A stretch of DNA of 49,537 nucleotides from assembly GCA_024698585.1 (NCBI GenBank), contig JAILRB010000039.1, positions 1-49,537 on the forward strand, in the 5' to 3' direction. Under the pieces are notes generated by a model. It was not told where the DNA came from. It saw nothing but the letters and a program-made list of their open reading frames with translations, and did not search any database. A program made the translations under genes and the position numbers. The DNA is from Eubacterium sp. (GTDB lineage Bacteria; Bacillota; Clostridia; Lachnospirales; Lachnospiraceae). Shown here piece by piece: positions 17,280-24,815 of this stretch (positions are counted from its first letter, which is position 1; each line of letters opens with the position of its first letter).

Positions 17280-18608
17280 CTATCGATACCCCTTTAATAA
17301 ACGTTCTTCAAACTGGTCTCTGGCCAAAGGTTTATCATATAGGTATCCCTGAACATAGTAACAACCAATTTCCCTCAGAAATTCTTTTTGCTCCTCTGTT
17401 TCAACGCCCTCTACAATCACGTTCATTCCCAGGTCTTTTGCCATATCAGCAATTCCTTTTACAATAATCCGACCTTTCTCCTGGAATAATGCCGCTGTAA
17501 TAAACGAGCGATCAATTTTAATTTCATCCATGGTAAAATCACGCAGCATGGACAATGACGCATAACCGGTTCCAAAGTCATCTACGGAAGTCCGTATGCC
17601 GTTCGCCCTCATCTTCTCCAGAAAATAGTGCATTTTTTCATTCATTTTCTGTGATACTGTTTCCGTGATTTCTACCGTTATTTTTTTCTTATCAATATGA
17701 TATTTTTCCACTACCGCATTAATCTTGTCTGCCAGCTCCTCATCTTTCAGATTCACTCTGGAGAAATTAACTGATAGTGGAACTAGTTCATTCCCTTTCT
17801 CCTGCCAGACAGACATAAACTTACACGCCCGCTCCAATACATAAAAGTCTAATTTATCAATCAATCCTGCCTGTTCTAAGACCGGAACGAATTCTCCCGG
17901 AAAATATTTACAGTCCGGTTCAATCCATCTTGCCAAAGCTTCCACGCCAATAATCTTGTCCGTACGAATGTCAATTTTGGGTTGAAGCCATAACTGAATA
18001 TATTCTTCCTTCAGTGCAGTAGGAAACATATCTTCGATTCGTCTTCTTGTTACCATCTGCTCGCAGATTTCCTCGGAGATGAAGACCACCCGTTCTCCAT
18101 TATTAACCCCATAAGAGAGTGCAAGTCTCGGTTCCACTACCAGTTTTTCCGTATTGGCCGTGGTGGCATCAATTGGCGCAACCCCTGCAAAGGTCCTGAT
18201 AATCATGTCTACTTGTTTTCCGTCCACATCCAGATGAACTTCAAAGTTGTCTAAAAGATTATTAATCTCATCATAACTTTTTTTCTTCACCAGTAATGCA
18301 AATTTATCATTGCCTCGATGCCCCACCAATTCTTCCTGATCACATCGACGGACTAATTCTTCTGCATACAGTTTGACAATTTTTTCCCCTTGCTCTTCGC
18401 CATACAACCGTTTCATGGCATCAAAATCTTTAATGGCAATAATCAATGCAAGATACTTATTATCCTGATATTTCTTTACAAACCCAATGGCTTTTTCGAT
18501 ATATTCTTCTCTGCCAAGTAACCCTTCCACCTCGGTATTCTTTTGCATTTTTTCAGCCAATATTATTCTTTTCTTCTTTGCCATTTCCTTTAAACTTTTC
18601 TCTCTCAT
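17280..18608 (-). CDS. Cyclic di-GMP phosphodiesterase, degenerate GGDEF plus EAL
   Basis: The 442-residue soluble protein has a degenerate GGDEF domain (about 30-180; the signature reads RGNDKF, so no cyclase activity is expected), followed by an EAL domain. The EAL catalytic set looks complete: GVEALARW (about 222-229), SVNFSRVN, EITET, VDDFGTGYASL, EIKIDRSF and VEGVETEEQ. It should hydrolyse c-di-GMP to pGpG, and the degenerate GGDEF may bind GTP as a regulator (known for related proteins, inferred here). The start is an ATG after AGGAGG with an eight-base spacer; an in-frame GTG two codons upstream is too close. It lies 18 bases after the PTPS-like gene, so it is probably in the XrtG transcript. 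Confidence 0.92.
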   Translation of the reverse strand: MREKSLKEMAKKKRIILAEKMQKNTEVEGLLGREEYIEKAIGFVKKYQDNKYLALIIAIKDFDAMKRLYGEEQGEKIVKLYAEELVRRCDQEELVGHRGNDKFALLVKKKSYDEINNLLDNFEVHLDVDGKQVDMIIRTFAGVAPIDATTANTEKLVVEPRLALSYGVNNGERVVFISEEICEQMVTRRRIEDMFPTALKEEYIQLWLQPKIDIRTDKIIGVEALARWIEPDCKYFPGEFVPVLEQAGLIDKLDFYVLERACKFMSVWQEKGNELVPLSVNFSRVNLKDEELADKINAVVEKYHIDKKKITVEITETVSQKMNEKMHYFLEKMRANGIRTSVDDFGTGYASLSMLRDFTMDEIKIDRSFITAALFQEKGRIIVKGIADMAKDLGMNVIVEGVETEEQKEFLREIGCYYVQGYLYDKPLARDQFEERLLKGYR

Positions 18609-18626
18609 AGGCACTTCCTCCTATCA

Positions 18627-18998
18627 TCACTTCTCTTGTAAGTAGTCAATGATATAAATTCGTGACGGTGTTTCTGCTACTTCAATCTGAATTAATATCC
18701 AGCCCTCCTGATTTAATCGTTCCCCAATTTTATCTCCCAGATATTTCGTTATATTTTCCAGTGTAGGATTCATCATATTAAATGGTTCCACTTCATTAAT
18801 GTACTGATCCTGATATGGAGCTAAAATTTCCTCCACTGCTTTTTCCACGTCGGAAAACAAAACGAAATCTTCCACGACCTTAATCACATCCAAAGAAATT
18901 TCCCAGGTATGAGGATGAATTTCCCCCATTAATTCATTGATTACAATAGAGTGATTGGCATTCAAATAAAATTTATATTTATACTGATTATATTTCAT
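18627..18998 (-). CDS. 6-pyruvoyl-tetrahydropterin synthase-related protein, exosortase G associated
   Basis: The 123-residue single-domain protein has the PTPS/QueD T-fold pattern. The three zinc-ligand histidines are at H16 (LNANHS) and H28/H30 (IHPHTWEI), NPTLEN is at 77-82 and the pterin-anchoring glutamate is E109 (AETPSR). The catalytic cysteine normally just before HGH is absent (MGEIHPH), and the Asp-His dyad reads DQ (64-65), so ordinary PTPS or QueD chemistry is unlikely. It matches what I recall of the TIGR03112 domain of exosortase G systems. Its start overlaps the YfhO gene by 11 bases. A sister copy is fused to the large membrane protein at the head of the locus. Confidence 0.85.
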   Translation of the reverse strand: MKYNQYKYKFYLNANHSIVINELMGEIHPHTWEISLDVIKVVEDFVLFSDVEKAVEEILAPYQDQYINEVEPFNMMNPTLENITKYLGDKIGERLNQEGWILIQIEVAETPSRIYIIDYLQEK

Positions 18999-21546
18999 TA
19001 TTATTTCCAGCCTTTCCTAAGTTATTCTTCCGTTTTCCTTTTCGCCATTGAATGAAAATCACTCCAATATAAATCAGGAAGAATCCCCCCGAAACTATGA
19101 GACATTTTTTCAAATGCATCGGTGTATATTGTAACGCAACCTTATGTGTTCCCTGTTTCACATTTTCAATCGTCAATAAACAATTCTGACTTTTTCCGGC
19201 GGTTACCGGTCTTCCATCCAGCTGAACCTCCCAATTCTCGCTGTATGGAATTGTCGTAATGATTCGACCATCCTGCTCCAGGGTAACCTCTGCATTCAGG
19301 TGCGAATCTGTCATTAAAGTCACTTTTCCCGATGACTTCTTTAAGCGTTTCGTATATTTCTGCAACACTGCATAATCTTCGGAGTAGAACAGCGGTTCCA
19401 TCATTTCACCTTCCCCTTTATACTCCACGCAAACATCTAAAACACTTCCGGCGTTAAAGGTGCCCAGAGGTACAACGCCCTTATTATACACGTCGTAGTA
19501 TTCTCCCAGGTCTTTCTTATTTACCTTGACTTCCATCAGTGAGATTGTCTTTCCTAATGGCATTGCCATATAAAGATATCGATGATTATCTACCCGGAAA
19601 CAATAGTGGATTTTCCGTTCTGATTCCACATATCGATCCACCGGTCCCATTCTCTGATAGATATCATCATCCAGTCCGGTATAACTCTTATAAATCCGGT
19701 TCTGGTAATCAAAAATATCACCTGTCGAGGCTGAATTTTCATCACCATATCCGGCGAAAACCAATCCTAAGGCATTATTGTTCTTATATACATTCAGATT
19801 TTCATAGGTCGCAATCAGAGATAATTTTTTATCCAGTTTTTTTCTGGACACAATATATTTTACTCCTAACAGGGAGTCTCCCCCCAAAGTGGATCCCTGA
19901 TTATAGTAGCACCAGAAATCCTGGTTTCTGGTATATCCCAGATTTTCCATAAACTCTAATACAAACGGATTATCAGACGAACTAAAATGAGATAATCCGT
20001 GATAATTCAATAACATGGAATCATTCAATGAATTGTAAAAAGTTTTTTCCACCCGGTAAAAATCATCATCACGTTCCTTAATATAATCAATACACGGCTC
20101 CATTTCCTTAACATAGCCACTAAGACTGTTGTCTGCAAAATCTGTAGCAACCAGTTTTTCATTACCCTGAAACAGGATACTTGCCACTACAATGAAAAGG
20201 AATGCAATCCTTACAATCGGAACCAGTACTTCTTCTGTTCTCTTTTGTCTCAACAACAAGAACACCGTTGCCAAAATCAATACCATATCCATGGAAAATG
20301 TAACTTTTCCCATTCCCTCTGATACCGTTAATGCAGTAACGACCAAAAGAATCATCATCAGCGTTCCCACTAGAATAATTTTCCATGATGCACTGATTCC
20401 CTCTAAATTCTCATAGCATCGCCACGCACTGAAAATGGCGATAAATATGAACAGGAATGTATAACGGAAATAGAACTGATTCGGACTGGCAAACCCATGC
20501 CAGATTGCATCTGCAGTGATGAACATAGTACTTAATACGAAGACCATGGTAATCAAAAACACCATCACTTTTTCCCGTACCTTAATTCGATTGTTAAAAT
20601 AAAATGCTAATGCTAAGTACAACAACGGAATGGTAAAAAATACATAAGGAAGATTTTTTTCCAGAGTATAACGTGTTCCATTGTATCCTAACAGACCATT
20701 GATAAATTCCATCGCCGTAATCTGACACTTGGTGGAGATTTCAAACTTTCCACCAATGGATCTGCTGGAATTCTGAGAGGCAATTGCCGGTACCAAGACC
20801 GCTACTGCCATACCCAGCCCAACCATTGTTGATAGACCAATGCTTAATAAATCTTTTCCTTTTTCACCAATCTTCTCACTCCCCGTAATCAGTCGATATC
20901 CCACATACATTGCCACAAAAACGCAAACCATATATCCGGTATAATAACAACTGACAATCAGCAAAAATAAACTTGTAATATAAACAACCGGCCCCTTTTT
21001 CGCAAAAATCCGTTCCACTCCTAAAACTACCAGCGGTGCCAGATAAACTGCGTCCATCCACATCAGGTTAAATGCGAAGGCAATGGTGTAACCGCTTAAT
21101 GCATAGGCTGTGGAGAAAATTACATTCCGGTAATAGCTTTGTTCTTTTTCTCCCAGCATCAGGAAATAGAAGCATCCGGCCAATCCGATTTTCGCCAAGG
21201 TTATAATCATTACCACCTGTGGTAAGTCACTCTTATCCACAAGAATGTAGATGATATTCAATGGGCTTAATAAATAGTACGCAGCCATCCCTGCCATATC
21301 TCCCCCCAAAGTTTTGGAGAAAGAATAAAACAATCCATTTTTTGAAAAGACAACGTCTTTTAAATATGCAAAGAAATTTACATACTGCCCGGATAAATCG
21401 GAGACTAAAACCGTCTTGGAATGATATGGGTAGATTCCCACCCCATAATATAAAAACAGCATCAGCAACACCGGTAGAATCAACGCTACCAATGCTTTTA
21501 CGCTTTTTTTACATAATACCAATTCTAATTCGCTTTTTTTCTCCAT
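18988..21546 (-). CDS. YfhO-family multipass membrane protein (GT-C-like)
   Basis: The 852-residue protein has an N-terminal region of about 12 membrane helices (20-465), a large extracytoplasmic part (470-820), and one final helix (about 825-842) with a lysine-rich tail. The loop after the first helix (VSDLSGQYVNFFAYLKDV) and LGGDMAGMAAYYLLSPLN are typical of YfhO proteins, which Gram-positives use to decorate teichoic acids or other glycans from lipid-linked sugars. The substrate is unknown. Position between the processive GT2 and the PTPS-like gene suggests a step in making or modifying the XrtG-associated glycan. The ribosome site (AGGGATGG) is modest. Confidence 0.85.
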   Translation of the reverse strand: MEKKSELELVLCKKSVKALVALILPVLLMLFLYYGVGIYPYHSKTVLVSDLSGQYVNFFAYLKDVVFSKNGLFYSFSKTLGGDMAGMAAYYLLSPLNIIYILVDKSDLPQVVMIITLAKIGLAGCFYFLMLGEKEQSYYRNVIFSTAYALSGYTIAFAFNLMWMDAVYLAPLVVLGVERIFAKKGPVVYITSLFLLIVSCYYTGYMVCVFVAMYVGYRLITGSEKIGEKGKDLLSIGLSTMVGLGMAVAVLVPAIASQNSSRSIGGKFEISTKCQITAMEFINGLLGYNGTRYTLEKNLPYVFFTIPLLYLALAFYFNNRIKVREKVMVFLITMVFVLSTMFITADAIWHGFASPNQFYFRYTFLFIFIAIFSAWRCYENLEGISASWKIILVGTLMMILLVVTALTVSEGMGKVTFSMDMVLILATVFLLLRQKRTEEVLVPIVRIAFLFIVVASILFQGNEKLVATDFADNSLSGYVKEMEPCIDYIKERDDDFYRVEKTFYNSLNDSMLLNYHGLSHFSSSDNPFVLEFMENLGYTRNQDFWCYYNQGSTLGGDSLLGVKYIVSRKKLDKKLSLIATYENLNVYKNNNALGLVFAGYGDENSASTGDIFDYQNRIYKSYTGLDDDIYQRMGPVDRYVESERKIHYCFRVDNHRYLYMAMPLGKTISLMEVKVNKKDLGEYYDVYNKGVVPLGTFNAGSVLDVCVEYKGEGEMMEPLFYSEDYAVLQKYTKRLKKSSGKVTLMTDSHLNAEVTLEQDGRIITTIPYSENWEVQLDGRPVTAGKSQNCLLTIENVKQGTHKVALQYTPMHLKKCLIVSGGFFLIYIGVIFIQWRKGKRKNNLGKAGNNNEI

Positions 21547-21566
21547 GACAACAATCCATCCCTATG

Positions 21567-22952
21567 TTACTGCTTTTCTTTTGTGATTCCGTTTACCTTT
21601 TCTTTCAGGCGATAGACAACTCTTGTAATAAACATGAAGTCATTTTTCACAACATCCTTAAAGGTATCACTTTCTTCGGTTAAGTTCTTTGTTCTCCAGG
21701 TTCCATTACTATTGATACTGTTAATGATTCCTGCAAAACGAATCCAAAACATAACAAAATTATACATTGGCAGAATCAGACATAAATACCATTTTCCTGC
21801 GTAATACCTTCGGATTTCCGGGAAATTCCTCAGAAACGTCAGAATATTAATAAAATACAATCCGCAAGAAATAATATAAAGAATATAAATCACTCCAATG
21901 GATCCTGCCACCAGTTTCATTGGGTAGTTCATAAATAACAAACAAATCAACGCAAAATACCAAATCATTCTTGGAAATGCGAAGGTATGATCAAAGACAA
22001 TCAGACGAATCATGAAATTGGAAAAGAATCCCTTCGTCAGATTCATATTATCCTTAAAAAACATATGGAATACTTCCAGTTCCCCTCGCTGCCAGCGTTG
22101 CCTCTGGGTATACATTTTATTCAAATCCTCAATAGGATCTACCATGAACAAAGCATCCTCACACATATATACTTTTTGTTTTAAATCCCTCTTAATCTGG
22201 AATGTAATCTGTGTATCTTCTCCCACGGTATCCGTATTATACAATCTCGTTTTCAAAATCGTGGATTTTCGAAATGCAGAAAAGGCACCGGATAAAGTGA
22301 AGATACTATCCAATTCTGCCTGATAATTTCGTCCCGCCAAAAACGCCTGTGCGTATTCAAAAAATTCAATTCTCCGGAAGATTTTCATATAAATGGAATC
22401 CGTCCGCTCAATGTCATCCGGATTAATCAGAATCGCTCCGGTCATACAATGAATGTTTCCATCACATTCGAACCGTTTTACCATATTCATGATGGCATTT
22501 TTTTCTAATGTTCCATCACTGTCAATATGAATGATGTACTTTCCATTGGCATTAAAGAGTGCCATGTTCAATGCCTTGGATTTTCCCTGCTTTGCATTCA
22601 TCCATTGCATTTTCAGTTCCGGATATTTCAGCTGGGATTCCTGAAATATTTCAAAACTGTTATCTTTCGATTTATTGTTTACCAGAAAAATATCTATCAA
22701 TTCCGATGGATAAGTCGATTCCGCTATGGAACGGATGCAGCCCGCCAACGTTGCCTCGCTGTTATAAATCGGAACAATGATTGTAATTTCCGGGAGTCTT
22801 CCATGAATTTCTATTTTCTTTTTATTCCGTCCCTTAAACAACAGAATGAAAAAGCCCAGAAACGCCGGGATGATTTCCATAATGATTGGAATGATAATCC
22901 AGGTCAACCAGAATATGAAGGATTTAGAAATCATTAAAATAAAATCACTCAT
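21567..22952 (-). CDS. Processive GT2 glycosyltransferase, exosortase G associated
   Basis: This is a 461-residue membrane glycosyltransferase of the cellulose/hyaluronan-synthase type, with one or two N-terminal helices and about four C-terminal helices around a cytoplasmic GT-A domain. Catalytic motifs are DSD (144-146), GEDTQ (244-248) and QRQRW (283-287), the QxxRW mark of processive polymerases. No PilZ domain follows, so direct c-di-GMP binding is not predicted. It matches my memory of TIGR03111, the glycosyltransferase that always accompanies XrtG. AAGGAGGAGG precedes the ATG, and the gene overlaps the end of xrtG by eight bases. Confidence 0.9.
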   Translation of the reverse strand: MSDFILMISKSFIFWLTWIIIPIIMEIIPAFLGFFILLFKGRNKKKIEIHGRLPEITIIVPIYNSEATLAGCIRSIAESTYPSELIDIFLVNNKSKDNSFEIFQESQLKYPELKMQWMNAKQGKSKALNMALFNANGKYIIHIDSDGTLEKNAIMNMVKRFECDGNIHCMTGAILINPDDIERTDSIYMKIFRRIEFFEYAQAFLAGRNYQAELDSIFTLSGAFSAFRKSTILKTRLYNTDTVGEDTQITFQIKRDLKQKVYMCEDALFMVDPIEDLNKMYTQRQRWQRGELEVFHMFFKDNMNLTKGFFSNFMIRLIVFDHTFAFPRMIWYFALICLLFMNYPMKLVAGSIGVIYILYIISCGLYFINILTFLRNFPEIRRYYAGKWYLCLILPMYNFVMFWIRFAGIINSINSNGTWRTKNLTEESDTFKDVVKNDFMFITRVVYRLKEKVNGITKEKQ

Positions 22953-23547
22953 CTTCCTCCTCCTTCTCGTAAGAAAACTGTCCAACCTTTTGACGCTTAA
23001 TATGTGGTTTCGTAAACACTGAGAAATACAAATAAATTGTCAGTGCGTAGAAAACAATTCTTCCGAAAATGGAATGTGCAAAATAAAACCAATCATTTCC
23101 TCCGAAATAGATAATGGTACAAATCGTAAAAATACGAATGACATTTGCAGCAAACACAAACAGTATTCCTAAGATGGAAATCTTTATTTTCTCCTTGGTC
23201 GTATATATTTCAAAAAACCAAAGCAATGCAAGAAACGCCATGATTTCAATCACACCGGAACATTCGAAGTCGACATACAATGAGATGGATGCCGTGTTTT
23301 TCGGAATAAACAGCATACAATACTGATAATAGGAATCATACATTCCTGTCACTTCTCCCACTGCTCCGGAAACAAATGCCACGCCTCGCATCATGGGTAC
23401 CACAATAAACTGTTCCACCCACAACAACATGAAAATAAACACACCAACAGACCCGATTAAATATCGGAAAAATTTTAAGTTTGCCCGTTTCAAAGTCCAA
23501 ACGATATAAAGCCATATCACAAATCCTAATATTTCCAACAATAACAT
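22945..23547 (-). CDS. xrtG: Exosortase family protein XrtG
   Basis: This is a 200-residue integral membrane transpeptidase of the exosortase/archaeosortase family, with about five to six helices. The catalytic triad is visible: C96 in FECSGVIEI, R138 in AANVIRIF and H158 in YFAHSIFGR, in the normal order and spacing. Exosortases cut C-terminal sorting tripartite signals (motif, helix, basic end) and are thought to attach the protein to another molecule. The Gram-positive G type is named from comparative genomics. It lies three bases after the gene of its apparent substrate and overlaps the GT2 gene. Its own ribosome site is weak, suggesting coupling to the upstream stop. Confidence 0.92.
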   Translation of the reverse strand: MLLLEILGFVIWLYIVWTLKRANLKFFRYLIGSVGVFIFMLLWVEQFIVVPMMRGVAFVSGAVGEVTGMYDSYYQYCMLFIPKNTASISLYVDFECSGVIEIMAFLALLWFFEIYTTKEKIKISILGILFVFAANVIRIFTICTIIYFGGNDWFYFAHSIFGRIVFYALTIYLYFSVFTKPHIKRQKVGQFSYEKEEEDE

Positions 23548-23550
23548 AGT

Positions 23551-24786
23551 CTATTTTTCTCTTTCTATTTTTTCATGTTTCATCCATCGTCTTCGATTCA
23601 AGAGTAACAACGCAATTCCTACACTTGCCAGACAAATAACAACGCCCAGATATGGGGCAGTCGATGTTGCGGAGCTACTAATTCCATGGTCAAACAAGTT
23701 TGGATTCGTCAGGGTAATTTCTTTCACATCATTAACTTCTATTCCATAAATTATCCTGAAGATTTCCTTCGGAATCATTACTTCTACCTCATCCGGTCCA
23801 TTAGAATAAACGACTAATTTTCCCTTTGCATCATCAATTAACGTTTCATCATCTAAGTGCGCACTTTTATTTTTATAATAGATTTTCAATTCATATTGAT
23901 TCGGTGACAGGTTGTATTGTGGAAGTGTTCTATGATCCGGCAATACCATATTCAGCGATACTCCGTAATCTCCCACGGATAACATATACTCATTTCCATT
24001 AAAAGGGTCGTTCCATCCTCCAATCATCTTTACATGGAAATAAATATTATCATCATCTACCGCAATGGAAAGAGAACGACAATTATTCGCATTTCTTTCA
24101 TTTTCCGGCATATTCCAGTTTGTCAGGAAAATATGTGGATAATTATCCCAATCTGAGAAATTTCCATCAATGGTTATTTTCCCATTGGAAGACGGTGCAA
24201 CGATTTCTTCCGGTGTTTCCTCCGGTGTCACATTTTCCGTGGTTCCAGCTTCCTGAGTTGTGGAATCATCATTGCCGGAAGACAATACCTGAATGGTCTG
24301 CGTACTACTATAATCCGTAAACAAACGAACTGACGCAACGTCTCCGAATTCATCCAATGGAATTGCCAATTCGTACAGATATGTTCTGCTCTTGTCTCGT
24401 TTTCCCACAGAACCGGACAGCACCTCGTAGCCACTTTGCTTTCTGACTCTCAGATTTGATTTATTTCCGGTAGAAGAAGTTTCCTCGATAATCAGGGCAT
24501 GTTCCTGACCGTTCTTCAGCATCAGCGTCGGAGCTGTATAGGAAAAGTATTTTTCCCAACTATTGGTAGAATTTTCCTTTGCATACATATACAGCATATT
24601 TCCCTTCTGGACAAAGGCAATATCCTGATAAAACGTGCTGGTCATGCTGGTTTTTTCCACGCTATCCCAATCACTGAATTTTCCATCGATCTCAATCTCT
24701 TTCGCTCCAACGGATACTGTAAAACAGATTGCAAGTAATAATCCCAAAAGCATATAAGAAAATGGTTTCATAACTTTTCTTTTCAT
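23551..24786 (-). CDS. Secreted Firmicu-CTERM protein, predicted XrtG substrate
   Basis: The 411-residue protein has a signal peptide (MKRKVMKPFS then a hydrophobic run to about 28). Two similar modules each begin with IDGxFSDWD (about 31-41 and 205-214), which resemble CBM9/DOMON-like sugar-binding folds, and a Thr/Glu-rich linker joins them (about 172-200). The C-terminus is a sorting tail: STAPYLGVV, a helix (379-396) and the basic cluster RRRW (398-401). This is the Firmicu-CTERM form recognised by XrtG (TIGR04145, from memory), and the gene sits directly before xrtG. There is no LPXTG, so a sortase is not the expected processor. The ATG follows AAGGAG with an eight-base spacer. Confidence 0.88.
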   Translation of the reverse strand: MKRKVMKPFSYMLLGLLLAICFTVSVGAKEIEIDGKFSDWDSVEKTSMTSTFYQDIAFVQKGNMLYMYAKENSTNSWEKYFSYTAPTLMLKNGQEHALIIEETSSTGNKSNLRVRKQSGYEVLSGSVGKRDKSRTYLYELAIPLDEFGDVASVRLFTDYSSTQTIQVLSSGNDDSTTQEAGTTENVTPEETPEEIVAPSSNGKITIDGNFSDWDNYPHIFLTNWNMPENERNANNCRSLSIAVDDDNIYFHVKMIGGWNDPFNGNEYMLSVGDYGVSLNMVLPDHRTLPQYNLSPNQYELKIYYKNKSAHLDDETLIDDAKGKLVVYSNGPDEVEVMIPKEIFRIIYGIEVNDVKEITLTNPNLFDHGISSSATSTAPYLGVVICLASVGIALLLLNRRRWMKHEKIEREK

Positions 24787-24815
24787 CCTATCATCTCCTT
24801 GCTTATTCAACTCTA

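Noticed and set aside
21567-22952. PilZ c-di-GMP receptor on the GT2 protein
   Set aside because: After QRQRW the sequence continues with membrane helices and a short charged tail; no RxxxR or DxSxxG-type PilZ motif is visible.
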